From contig NBBA01000016.1 in NCBI GenBank assembly GCA_002794785.1, forward strand, positions 806,001 through 870,000: DNA of 64,000 bases, given 5' to 3'. Under the pieces are notes generated by a model. The model saw only the letters and a program-made list of their open reading frames with translations, did not search any database and was not told where the DNA came from. This document shows, piece after piece, positions 24,004-35,038 of this stretch. Source of the DNA: Coniferiporia sulphurascens (taxonomy: Eukaryota > Basidiomycota > Agaricomycetes > Hymenochaetales > Hymenochaetaceae). Both the position numbers and the translations under genes were made by a program. The first letter of the stretch is position 1. Each line of letters starts with the position of its first letter.

Positions 24004-25079
24004 GGGTTCTGCTCGTCTTCGTTTTACTTTCTTCCTCTTCTATCTTCTTGGTTTATTACGTTTCAATGCCTCTTTGCCGTTTTTTTTCTTGTCTTCTATT
24101 ATCTCTCCTCTCTTATTTATTTTCCGCCTCACTACTCTACTCGCGTCTACTCCATCTGTCACGCGCGTTGTGTCACTTTACGTCACGTCCCTTCTGCGGT
24201 CACGGCCGCGACCACGTCTAATGGTCTATTGATCCAATGGTCTAATCCCAAGTATCTGTACTCGCACTGTCGTCGTCGCAACTCTCCAGTCCCCGCGGAC
24301 GGCGGGCTGTGAGCTGCGGCGCGTAATCAGCTCGAAGGTTCCTTTCTCGCCCATTTTTTATTATTTTATTTTTTCTGTTGTTTTCTTTTTTTCATTATTT
24401 TCATTCTTTCCTTTTCTTCTCTTTGTGTAAGTACCTAGACTTGCAAAATCGAATTAGGGAGGTGGAGGGGACTGTTCTGTTCCCTTCGTGCCTGTAGACA
24501 AATTAATGTAAGTTTTCGCGGACGCAGTGGTGGATATATACATTTGATGGGTGCTTTCTTCGGAACGGACGACAGGGAGCGGATCATGAATTTGAGCGGA
24601 ATACGCTGTATGCGTGTGTTTGTACGATCACGCGAGGCTAGCCATTTTAGGGAACCCCGTTGCCTCGGGCTGGGCCGCTTGGGCCGCCGGGAGGGAATCC
24701 GGAATCCCGGATCACTAGTGCGCTTATTCCCATTTTGGTTACAAGGGCCGGATTAGGCTTTAATCATGAGTTTGCCTGAGTGAAGAATCTGACGCAACGC
24801 TGCGGGTGCTGTGGCTTCGCTCAAGCGAAACATATTTTTCCCCCTTTATCTGTAAGCCCGTAAAGTGACTACGTAAGCATCAATATTGACAGTGGTCATC
24901 ACTTATGACTCAGGATTTACTGAATTTGTCGTCGGCGCAGAGACCTCGGAGCGCACCGTCGCGGTCGGACGGTTGATTGTCAGCGGGGTAGACGATGTTG
25001 CAATCGTATGGTACTTATTAATAATAACGACGAGAAAGAGTCTTCCGAGAGTGGGCTAGCTGCTAATTTTCTAGTAGTA
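24004..25079. other. 3' flank of the transcription factor gene and intergenic DNA
   Basis: The first 450 bases are very T/C-rich, consistent with 3' UTR and terminator sequence. No gene is supported after that; the open frame at 24544-24756 has no recognisable feature. Confidence 0.4.
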
Positions 25080-25736
25080 CTATCGTATGACCCCTATTAC
25101 AAAGGGACCCCTACTCACAAACTCGCTATCCCAGGTTTACACACACCAAATTACTGCTGAAAAACTTCATTTGAGTGATAAGTGAACTATAAAAGATGGG
25201 TATGATAGCATCGCAGCAAAATATTGCATTGTCGTGAAGCCACGGTCAAAATACTTGTTTTGCAATCTTGAAGAGTCTTTGGAAGGCTGCCGGCTTGCAC
25301 GACAGGTAATTTTATCAGCGATTTTTTTGCAGGGTCATACATATTACATGCTAGGGTGTACTACTCCACTACTCCGGGTGGAATAAAATATTGCGGTGCA
25401 CAGGGAGAGAGCATAATGTTCGAAAGGTGACAAACGGTGACAGAATGCATCCGGCATATTGCTCCTTTTTTCGATCTCAGATAACAATTTCCTTGTAGTC
25501 ATCTTAACGCCAAGCTGTCGGAGTATCAAAATATGCGTGATAGTTCGTGACTGCCATTTTGCATGAGGGGGACACCATTATTCTAAGGGTTCCAGCTTAC
25601 AAAGTGGTACTTAAAAACCTGGAGTAGATATAGAATACATGTAACTGTTTCCATACCAGATCCGGGGATCAATTACTGAGTTTTGAGTGCTGTGGAAGCA
25701 AAATACAAAAGTTTTGTAATAGGGGTCATACGATAG
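25080..25736. mobile_element. TA-flanked MITE, copy A (657 bp)
   Basis: Both ends carry the inverted repeat CTATCGTATGACCCCTATTA, continuing a few bases further, and each is flanked by TA (25078-25079 and 25737-25738). The interior matches the element at 29777-30443 in the same orientation, including GGTGACAGAATGC. There is no transposase gene. The inverted repeat does not resemble the other MITE families in this window, so this is a separate family, probably moved by a Tc1/mariner-type enzyme encoded elsewhere. Confidence 0.8.
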
Positions 25737-26936
25737 TATTGATTGGCGGGGAAGCTTAGTGCTTATTCCCATTTGAGCCTTATGAGCTCATGGTCGTCGG
25801 TATCATTTCGGGTACTTACTAGCTAAACTACGTTAGGAGGAGAAGCTCTCCACTGCCCCCCCCCCCCCAACTCGATATCGGGTAAGGGCCGCTAAAAAGT
25901 TGAGGATCCGTAACGACTCACGGTTACTCAACGATTATTTCACTCCCTGTAGATAATGCCCTCATTCTTTACCTTTCGTTCGCGCATATACAAAGCTCTC
26001 TACATGCATTTTGAGGCTCACATTTTAATGTCTCGATATACGATTTAGTTCTATCAGTCTTAAGTGTTCCCAGCAAACGTCCAGGGTCATTGACTCTTTC
26101 CTGTGTGAGGGGCAGTAATTTCTGTATAACGGGTCGGATTATCTTTCGGCGAAACAGATGGCAAGAGACCTCAATGGGGCTTAAACCACACGGGATGAGT
26201 CTGGAAGATACTAACAGGTAAATGAAAAAATCAGTAAAGTACGACCATCCAGTTAAATACTGGGAATGACGTGTGAATTCATGGAGCCAGTCGCCATTTC
26301 CATGAGTGTTGAAGGCTCCTATACGTTCTCCAGCATTAGTGCTGTCACCTGTTGAACCGATCATCAGTATGGAAGATCCTACTAGCAGTACAAGTAGCAC
26401 TACTTAAATTAAGAGCGCTACAGCGACGCTAGCTATAAATAACCTAGAGGGAAGTCACGTGCTATGAGACTACAAATTTTTCTCTTTTCCAGGCGCTTAC
26501 GGCCCGTCTCTCCCTGTACCCTCCTGCCGAGTCGGCTACTCATGTCCATGCGCCACGAATCTGCGCGGGCTCGAATTGAGGACCTTAGGTTTCGACAACA
26601 TCGGTATGAATATCAAATATAAGTGGATCGCTGGAGTGTCGACGACATCATCTAATCCTGAAGGCTTAAATGGAAGACGCTTAATGGACAATCTAGCTCG
26701 CTGCTAATCCGATTTACATTTTTCCGGGTTTCGTTTAAAAACCGCTGTTGTCGCGCGACATGCTCATGACTCGACTGGTTTGAACTTGACTCGACTCGAC
26801 GCCACTAAAAGCTCCTTACCTACGACATTTATTGAAGTGCTTCTCCATTCATTTGTTTGCGTCCGCCCTTGTCGCAGAAAAAAGTACGCTGGTACTTCAA
26901 GCTTGCACTGCCTGTTGCTCGTCTATCGTTACCATT
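25737..26936. other. Intergenic region upstream of the MFS gene
   Basis: A run of thirteen C lies at about 25856-25868. A minus-strand frame at 25969-26400 starts with a hydrophobic segment (MLLVLLVGSSILMIGSTG) but has no recognisable domain or intron support. The last few hundred bases are presumably the promoter of the transporter gene. Confidence 0.35.
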
Positions 26937-29085
26937 ATGACTGCCAAAAACACTGCAAGCCAGTCTGTATCAGAGGGGGCGCCCCTCCTTGCCGCGGATG
27001 ATCGGCGGCGGAACTATCAGGATGGTACTCGCTGCATGACTTCGGAAGAGTCGTGCTGCTCTGGCTCGAGCGACACGTACGAAGAATCTGTGCTGGATGC
27101 TGCTTCGCCCCCGCCATTCGTGTGGAAGCCGCTCATAGCGATCCTGTTCATGGGCGTCGTCCAGCCCGCGTGCTTCGAGCTTATATTCCCATTCATCAGT
27201 GCGTGTCCAGCTCTTGTACTTACTAACGCAACGAATGTGGAAATGCTGACTGGCATGCATGCGCACAGACCAAATGATTGTGGAGAACGGCATCGTGGAC
27301 AACCCAGAGGACGTCGGGTTCTACTCAGGCTTCATCGAGTCAATCTTCCAGGTCATGAGCTGCCTTACTAGTGCGCTCTTCAGTCTTTCCGTAGCATTCA
27401 GGTTCCCACTTAATATCTTTTATTTTTACACACATATCGCACGTGTAGTCATACCATGCTCGTTCATTTCGGATCGCCTGGGACGTAAGCCGGTTGTGAT
27501 TATGGGCACGCTCGGGATGGCGATGTCCATCTCGCTGTTCGGTATGAGCAAGTCATATTGGACGATGATCGCCACACGGTGCATTGGTGGCATGCTCGGC
27601 GGGACGTGGTCGTGAGCACCCTCTGCACGGAAGGGCCAGATATTAATTAATGCTAACCACTTGTTCCGGCCTCCCCATCGTAGTGCATTGAAGGTCATGA
27701 TGGCGGAGATATACACGGACAAAACGCACCGTGCGTTTGCGTTCTCAACTTTCCAGGTGCGCTCGTTTCCCTGCCGTTAATATCAATATCAATGTTGACC
27801 ACGCGCCCGCCCGCACGTTCCACAGATTGCTTTCAAAGTGGGGCAGATCATCGGCCAGCCGCTCGGAGGCCTTCTTTCGCACCCTGCGCGCACTATTCCG
27901 TTCTTCGACACGCCGTTCTGGCGCACGTACCCCTTCGCACTTCCGTGCTTCATTGCCGCAGTCTTTGCGCTCGCATCGACTGTATGGGCGTCCTTCGTGC
28001 TTGAGGAGGTGAGTGCGCGGCCTGCACGCGGTTTCCTTTCCTTATTTTCAGTCCGTTTCGTTGCTAATCTCTGCCGGTTCAGACATCGCCCAAGATCCGG
28101 CGCGCTGTAAATGGGATGATCCGCAAAGATGACGGAGAGCCGAGCCCTGCCCCCACCTCCGTGCAGCACGTTTCAATGCGCTCGGTGCTCACGCCGCATG
28201 TGTTCTCCGTACTCGTGAGCATATTTGTTATGACTATCGTCTCCGAGACGATCTTCGCGTTGTATGTCCGCTACCGTTCCCCCTCCCTATTTCACTTTCA
28301 TCCACTGCTGACGCGCTTCCTACTCCACCCAGATACCCCCTCTTCGCATTCACTCCCATCTCCTCCGGTGGTCTAGGCCTCTCTGAGCCAGAGATCGGGG
28401 CACACATGGCGACGCGCGCAGTGCTCGCCATCGTGGTGCTCTTCCTCTATCCGCCTGTGTCTTCACGCCTGCGCGTCGGCGTCGTCACTGTGTACGCCAC
28501 GGCGATGGCGTTGTGGCCGTTCGCGGTCGCGTGCCTTCCCGTGCTCAACGCGCTTGCACGTACCGGGGTGCGGCACATGGGTGTGGGGACGTGGCCGTTT
28601 GACGCAGCTGTGGCCGTTCTTTTTGTGTTGTGGAGTTTGGGAGGCCTTGTTTGGCGTGAGTACTTTAACTTACTGTGCATTGATGATTGGTTCGTCCTTT
28701 TCTTAAATGACATTGCAGCGGCTTCGCAGATCGTCGTCATCGAAGCGGCGCCGGACGCCGAGAGCCTCGCAGTCGTCAACGTCAGTACTCCCTCTCTCCC
28801 CCGAAATCCTTCTCTCGCCTCATACCCATCCCCAAACCACAACCTCGTCCCCCGCTCTGTACCCAATTTACTCATGTGTTCGCGCAGGGCCTCGCACAGA
28901 TGGTGCAGACGTTCACAATGGCGCTCGCACCGGCGTTCGTGACGAACCTCTTCGCGTTCTCCGTAGAGAGTCAGATCCTCGGCGGGAACCTCATCTACGT
29001 TGTCATGCTCGCCATGGCGTGCCTTGGCGCGATGCACGCGCTCACGATCAAGGAGGCAGGGAAGCCTGTTCGGACTGTTGTGTAA
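26937..29085 (+). CDS. Major facilitator superfamily transporter (DHA1/ZIF-like)
   Basis: Nine exons: 26937-27198, 27269-27370, 27449-27611, 27684-27756, 27826-28008, 28083-28261, 28333-28655, 28719-28780, 28888-29085, giving 514 aa, a normal length for a 12-helix MFS protein. After a soluble head (ASQSVSEGAPLLAADDRRR) helix 1 ends in PACFELIFPFIN. The MFS signature between helices 2 and 3 is FISDRLGRKPVVIMGTLGM. The helix 5 region contains GQIIGQPLGGLLSHP. The second half includes YPLFAFTPISSGGLGLSEPE and a final helix near the stop. The closest family I recall is the fungal/plant ZIF-like drug:H+ antiporter group, so export of a small molecule across the plasma or vacuolar membrane is likely, substrate unknown. 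It is bracketed by two MITE copies and lies downstream of a Zn2Cys6 factor. Confidence 0.88.
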
Positions 29086-29776
29086 GGGCCAGTGGTTCCA
29101 CGGGTATGCTGGTGTTCGAAATTTGAAGTCGGCTGGTGGGAGCGCAAAAGTCCGCGATTGGATACGCGGCGGCGTTTTGGTGGCAATACGACGGGCGAAC
29201 GCTAGTGCTTTCCCAGAGCACTGTCTAAAAGCTGGGAGGGCATACCCCGCGAGGTTCTCTGCCATGTATTGTGTGTATGTATATTCATGTACTCTCGCCT
29301 GAGAGGGGCCACTATGAGGGATGAAAGGTGAATTATACAAGCTAGAAAGCAACTTACAGGTATCTACTACTATCCACACTAATTAAAACTGAACTTAGAA
29401 ACCTGATTTGGTCGTTCATTTCTCGCTTTTAAATGACGAAACTTCTGTATATGGTAAATTATTCATTTGCCGGTCTTTCCGAGGCGCGGTTGAACGAGCT
29501 TTTCAAGCAGCACGCGTTCAAGACTGTTCTTTTGTTCAAATTGTCCGACAAGTCCTGAGGCTTGGAGTCAGTGAGTGCAATTAAAACTCAAGCATATTTT
29601 AACGAAACTATCCAAAGACGCCCAAACGTCGTTTGTGGGAATGTTGAGAAGGAAAAAAAAGTATGCTCTCAGGGCGGATTTCTGGAGTTTCCTTTCCTTC
29701 CAGCTTAGCGCGGCTCGATTCATCCGGTCGGCGCAATCCGACCAATGACTCAACGCGGGCAAGACACGGGGTGCTA
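29086..29776. other. 3' flank of the MFS gene
   Basis: No gene supported. The stretch presumably holds the transporter 3' UTR; open frames here are short and antisense to nothing recognisable. Confidence 0.4.
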
Positions 29777-30443
29777 CTATCGTGTGACCCCTCTTACAAA
29801 GGGTACCCCTCTTACAAAATCCGCATTTCTGAGCTTCCACACAACTAAACACCTTCGGAAAAATTCATGTAGACCCTTGTAGGCTATATAACAGTGAATG
29901 TAAAACTTTCTTTGTAAAAAATTGCATTGGTGTGAGGCCATTGTCAAAATACATGTTTTTTTGGTCTGTAGAAGTCTTTTGGGACCACCGGCTCACACAA
30001 TATGTGCGCATATCAGCAGATATACTGAAGTAAACTTATTTGTCAGATATCAGGGCATGTTATTGTGCTATTCCGAGAGGAATAGCTCATTATGGTGCAT
30101 AGAAAGAGAGAGATTTATCTAAAGGGTGACAAAAGGTGACAGAATGCGCCCCGCATTCTGTTCCATTTAAAACTCCGCTAGCATCCGGTGCTGAGTTTTT
30201 GCCTGATGCCGGGTGTCTATCAGTCGGAGTTTCAACAATTGTTGTGACAGAGTGTGACCACAATTTTGTAAGAGGGGAGCACCTTTGTTCTGGGAGATTC
30301 TGCTTATCAAAAACTACCCGGAAATTTTCTAGAGATAGCTAATTGCAAGTACATTATGTATTTCAAGACAGAGGAAAATACATGAAAATGTGAGTGCCGT
30401 AGAGGCAAAATACAAAATTTTTGTAAGAGGGGTCACACGATAG
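29777..30443. mobile_element. TA-flanked MITE, copy B (667 bp)
   Basis: The terminal inverted repeats read CTATCGTGTGACCCCTCTTA at both ends and continue a few bases; TA flanks lie at 29775-29776 and 30444-30445. The interior aligns with copy A (25080-25736) along its length, in direct orientation. Near the left end the motif ACCCCTCTTACAAA is repeated in tandem. It is non-autonomous. Confidence 0.82.
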
Positions 30444-30968
30444 TAAAGAACCCTCTTCTCAATACATTGAAGGCGTTAAATAAGCGCAGTCTTTTCTAGG
30501 GCACTCGTTACGTGCTCAATGCTTTGGGGGACGCACGGCCCCCTTGCTTTAAGGTAAGGTTTGATGTGCAGATCTCACTAACAAGTTGTTTCTATTATAG
30601 CAACTTGATTACTGCATTGGAACTGAGACTGCCAATCACAACTAGATCCGGGAAACGTTCAAGGATCAGCAGACGAGTGATCATGATCATTACGTAGGTC
30701 GTTCTCAGACTCAGGCGAGCCACAGAGGAAAGCGCGAAACTAATATTAGTTAAATATTCCTATCTACGCAAGAGTACATTTAGGGCTTCCGAGTGATTGT
30801 CCTGCATACAGTAAGGGAGGGTTTACAGTATGTCAAAAATGTCCGTGGCATAAGATAAATATCGAGATGAGTGAAAGAAATAAGGACAATACTGGAAATA
30901 ACGAGTGAATTCTTTTACTAACATTTGTAGAAGGGAAAAGGCTAGGAGGTGAAGATGGAGGAATCGTA
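30444..30968. other. Intergenic region
   Basis: This lies between MITE copy B and the 3' end of the aspartic peptidase gene. No gene supported. Confidence 0.4.
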
Positions 30969-33062
30969 TCATGCATACCGCCCGCCATTATCATACGACG
31001 GCTCGTCATATTTGGGATAGGGAAGCATATCGTCATCATGGCCCGTGTGCTTCTCACCGGCCAACAGCGGCTTGTACGATGCACCGCCCACAAGCGGGGG
31101 CACGAACACAGCCTCCGAGCGCACATTACTGCGACGTCCACGAACGACAGCCAGGATTGTGAAGCCCACGAATGCGAGCACAGCTGCACCCCCAACGCTC
31201 ACGACGATAATAAACCATGTTTCCTTGTAAAATGGCTTGCTCGAAGAGTTGGAGTTGGAGTCGGAGCTGACCGTGCCCTCCGCGCTTAGGTTCTGCTCGT
31301 CTGTACCGCTCGTGCTGTTTCCCACAGGTGAGTGTTGTGCCTGGTCAGGCGGGAGGAGCGGTGCTTGAGAGCCGGTCGTGTCAATGCCTCCCAGGCGCGA
31401 GGATACGAAGTCTAGATGGGCTGCCGTGCGGTTTAGTGTGGAGAGCAGCTGGATATACGGTGGCGCGACGGAAGAGTTGGAGCCCTCGACGAAGTCTCCG
31501 AAATTTATCAGGAGGTATACGTTACACACTACGTTTGCGGAAGGAAATTAACATTGTGATTGAGTTGCGCAAGGGGGGAGTTGGATGAAGGTAGACTCAC
31601 GGAAACCCATCCCGAGGATCGCGTCGAGTGCACCGAAGCCCGTGTTTCCCGCAATATTGTCTATTGTCTGCTGATACTATAGAACACCAACACATCGGTT
31701 AGTCATCCTCTCCCCAAAACATTTTTCAGGGACTTACGCCAGATATGCAGATTTCGGTACCGTTCTCGTCCGTGCCACCGACTACAGACAGATCCAATGG
31801 CGAGATCGGATACTCGACGCCAGCAAACAAGAATGTGACATTTAGCTCATAATCACAAGGGAGGTTCCAGAAGTTCGTCACACCATCCTCCTCGGGAACG
31901 AACGTCGCACCCGGGATACGGCCGTAAATGGCGTCTGCAATCGCTCTTGGCACCTGAGAGACGTCCCAGGTAAATCATCACAGCTAATTGAGTTATCGAG
32001 AGCCAGACTTACCTGGGGAAATGAGAAGCCAGTGTCAAAAACAACGTGAAGCTGATCCTCCGCCCCAGCAGTAGGGTTCGGGACACCCGTTGTCGTGTTG
32101 ATCCTTTGGCCGTCTGGACCGGTGATCCCATTTCCATCAAGCAAAGTCTGCCAATGCTGCACGCCAAACTGGTCCACAAGAGCGGGCAGCTTCGTCTCGT
32201 TGAGGATCGCCTCGAAGCCCTCGATGACCTCGCCGATTGAAAGCTGCCCGAACTGCGCCTCGCGCATGCCGTCAGCGAAATCCTTGTCGGGTGCGCGCGA
32301 GAGCTCGATGGAAAGAAAGTTCGGTGATGTTCTATCCTGCATAAAAATGCGGTCCAGCGGGGTTGCACCGACGACAGAGTCGTTCAATGCCGCTAGCACG
32401 CTCGAACCGTTACTTGGCCCGAGACCGAGGATACCTGTCGGGTTAGGGAGTTCGCTGGCATTGTTGATGGCTTGGACTAAGGAAAAGTGCGTCAGTCCTC
32501 TTGGTGTGATTCGGTGGATACGAGAAATGCATACAGTAGGCTTGGTTAGGAATGGTTATTCCGTCGAACTTCATCGTAGCCGTGTGTATAAAACCTACGC
32601 AAAAGATTAATTGACTGGCTTAACTTGTTTGGTTATGGCATTACCTGCGGCTTCGCCCTTCCCATAGCCGACCCCGGTGAACACGCTCAGGTTCTTCGAC
32701 CCGGGTACAGAATCGGCTACCCAAAGGTCGGAGCTGTTACAATCGATCGAACCATAAGTGGGACTCTTTCAGACATTACACAATCCGACGAACCTTCCAG
32801 TGTCAATCAGGATCTCGAACTCAACCCCACCGAGAGAGATATTTGTGGCGTAGCTGATGTCCCCGAAATTGGACACTTCGGTGCTGCCGTTGCCGAACGA
32901 GCCGTACATGTTCACGGCTCTCTTTGAAAGTGGACCCCCGGCCGACGCTCGGGAACGCCCAACAATGGGGAATGAGACCGCCTCAACGGACGACACCGCC
33001 GCAAGCAAGGACGTCCCGAAGCCAACCGCATTGGTGGCACTTGAAAGGCGAGGGAGTCTCAT
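30969..33062 (-). CDS. Membrane-anchored A1 aspartic peptidase, copy A
   Basis: Seven exons: 33062-32794, 32733-32645, 32594-32535, 32476-32013, 31953-31738, 31676-31601, 31528-30969, giving 577 aa. An N-terminal hydrophobic signal segment (MRLPRLSSATNAVGFGTSLL) is followed by a propeptide-like stretch. The first catalytic motif, DTGSSDLWV, is assembled across intron 1. A flap-like VGYGKGEAAG follows. The second catalytic motif is FDTGFSFPQ: the Asp is kept, but Phe stands where Thr/Ser is usual. DAILGMGFLCNVYLLINFGD is the usual C-lobe end. A Ser-rich stalk leads to one transmembrane helix (WFIIVVSVGGAAVLAFVGFT) and a basic/acidic cytoplasmic tail, so the enzyme should sit on the cell surface as a type I protein. 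It is divergent to copy B at 35039 and shares its promoter motif. Confidence 0.88.
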
Positions 33063-33129
33063 GCCAGGCGAGAGCGGGAGATTTCAGGTGGGTAGGGTTT
33101 ACTAGAGATGTCAAGGAGAGTATGAATGC

Positions 33130-33145
33130 CTACGTATTTAAGCAT
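33130..33145 (-). promoter_or_regulatory. Shared TATA-like promoter block of peptidase copy A
   Basis: On the minus strand ATGCTTAAATACGTAG lies about 70-85 bp upstream of the start codon. The identical 16 bases occur at the same distance before copy B (34954-34969), while the DNA beyond it differs. TTAAATA can serve as a TATA element. Conservation in both paralogues makes it the likely core promoter. Confidence 0.55.
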
Positions 33146-33147
33146 AA

Positions 33148-33321
33148 TTGATCAGCCCGTCCGTCGCCGAACGCGTCATATGCGAGCCTTGCCTCACGCA
33201 CATGTGCGGGTTCGCTTTTCTTGAAAAGGACGGTTAGCGCGCGCTCAAGCATCGCGTATTTTGCTTTCTCCAGGGCAGTGCTGTTGATGATGATCCATCC
33301 GGGTCCGGATGGAATAGACCC
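33148..33321 (-). pseudogene. Unidentified coding fragment upstream of peptidase copy A
   Basis: Reading the minus strand gives an open stretch that looks coding: GPGWIIINSTALEKAKYAML, then LTVLFKKSEPAHVREARLAY and DAFGDGRADQL. It begins right after a stop, has no ATG at its head and runs into the promoter block of copy A. It is absent upstream of copy B. I do not recognise the family. Most likely it is a leftover exon of a gene broken when the peptidase region was duplicated. Confidence 0.4.
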
Positions 33322-34953
33322 TCAAAGGATTTGATTTATTGGGAAACAAAGCACAAGGCGAGTTGTGCCTTCGTGTGGGGCTGTGTTCACGGTTTACTTA
33401 CTGTAATATCATGTAATTGTCAACTGGGCATTGTCAGTGGTATTGGTATACATGTATGTTCCATCCAGTCAGGAATGGTGAATTCGGCGAGGCTGGGTAG
33501 ATTGGTAGCAGGAAGTCTCACACAGATCCCGCTTCGTGCATGGCAACGACACATCGAACACCGAAAAAAATAGGAAATAAACAAAGAAAATCACCGCAGG
33601 CTCGCCGACGGCGATTGTGGCTGGCGTTCAGAAGAATTTGAAGTCAAAAGAAGGGAATCCACGTGATCGCCTCGATTATTTTTTGCCAAGAGATCACGCT
33701 TATGTAATCCCGCTGGAGGCCATGGATGATGCACCGGCCGTGAGAGACGGCGTTGCAGGGTGCAGGCTGTGCAGCTCGACGAGGAAGATTAATATTGCTA
33801 GGGATTTGTATTGCTCAGTTTCCATAGCGCTGTAAGTTTGTATTCATATAATGATCTCGGGTTATACACCACCGGCTTGATGGCGGCACCTAACTGAAAC
33901 GACTTGCTTGAGCCTCCTTTAACCCTACTTTTGTCTTCCATGTGCACCCGTCACTGCTACCATCGTTTGCGAGCTCGTGGGCAGGGAGCGTGGGTTCGAC
34001 GCAGAGGAAAATGACTGTGAAAGTAAAAAATGATGGCGACAGGGGTTGGATGTGAAGGGGAATGTGTGGGAAAACGTTACGTAATATAAACAGTAACTCG
34101 CCTGCCCCGCCTTCTACGTTTCCCGGCTTCAGAACACCCGTATCCCGCATCGCGATATACACTGAGTTCAAAGTAGCTCACTCTATCATGTACGTTATCA
34201 TCATCGCAGGCTTATTGGGAACCTAGCGTATTCGCATTCGATATACTCCTCTTATACGGGGTAGCAGGGTCAAGGCGGCCTTGGCACTGTTATGGGGCTG
34301 CGTTCGCTGTCTACATCACAATCATCGAACAGGAATCAGACGTAAAATGGCGATATCATAATATGGTGAAAATGTGATCAGTGAACTCTTTGGCCCAAGC
34401 GTTGGCTCCTGACGACGCCACCAAGTCGGGCGCGATTTGTTTGAAAACCGATGAAGATTTCAAAATGACGGAAAGGTTATCAGGTTCAACTACGTACATT
34501 GGATCCAACCATCTACGTACTACATAACCTGCGACACTTTAACCTAACGACGACTGTTGCTTTTCCTGTTTGCTAATGCAACAACGTGCGGCGGTGCGTC
34601 ACTCTGGCTAAATGTACCTTTTACTTGCCCTAACACTGATTTGGGCTCGGGCAGACTCGGTAGCGGCCTTCATCAAGGAGGGACACTGATGGGCGCTGTA
34701 CTTAGCGGCTCGTTAGTTAATATCGATCCCCCGAACTGCCATATCGCCGAGAGTCAGCAAAATCGCGCCAACAAATGCGAGTTACGATGGCTTTTAACCT
34801 GAATAGGTGAACCGCTTGACTTGCAATTGAGTCTCGCTGTACCTTTTCAGGGAAAAGCGATGCTGCACGGAGGAGTGTGTGAGGCAATGGTCATTGATGA
34901 TGCGCTCGAGCTGTCGAAGTGTTAAAGTTTATAGGTTTTCCTTTTCACCCCTC

Positions 34954-34969
34954 ATGCTTAAATACGTAG
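34954..34969 (+). promoter_or_regulatory. Shared TATA-like promoter block of peptidase copy B
   Basis: ATGCTTAAATACGTAG lies about 70-85 bp before the start codon of copy B, identical to the block before copy A on the other strand. See 33130-33145. Confidence 0.55.
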
Positions 34970-35038
34970 ACACTCATTTCTCTTAAGATATCCCTCGAGT
35001 GTTCCCAGATCCACCTAAAAGCCCACTTCCCACCTAGC

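Larger units (their letters stand above)
33063..35038. other. Spacer between the divergent peptidase genes
   Basis: Besides the fragment at 33148-33321 and the two promoter blocks, the spacer holds several weakly coding-looking stretches. One is a minus frame at 33890-34171 (MNSVYIAMRDTGVLKPGNVE). Another is an apparent terminal exon on the plus strand ending at 34924, preceded by a pyrimidine-rich acceptor (GKAMLHGGVCEAMVIDDALE). None could be built into a gene. They look like decayed genes. Confidence 0.35.

Noticed and set aside
25856..25868. C homopolymers here and near 17040 as a regulatory signal
   Set aside because: Runs of 10-13 C are common by slippage or assembly error; nothing around them suggests function.
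25969..26400. Minus-strand frame with a signal-like start
   Set aside because: Only the hydrophobic first residues look meaningful; the rest has no domain and no splice support.
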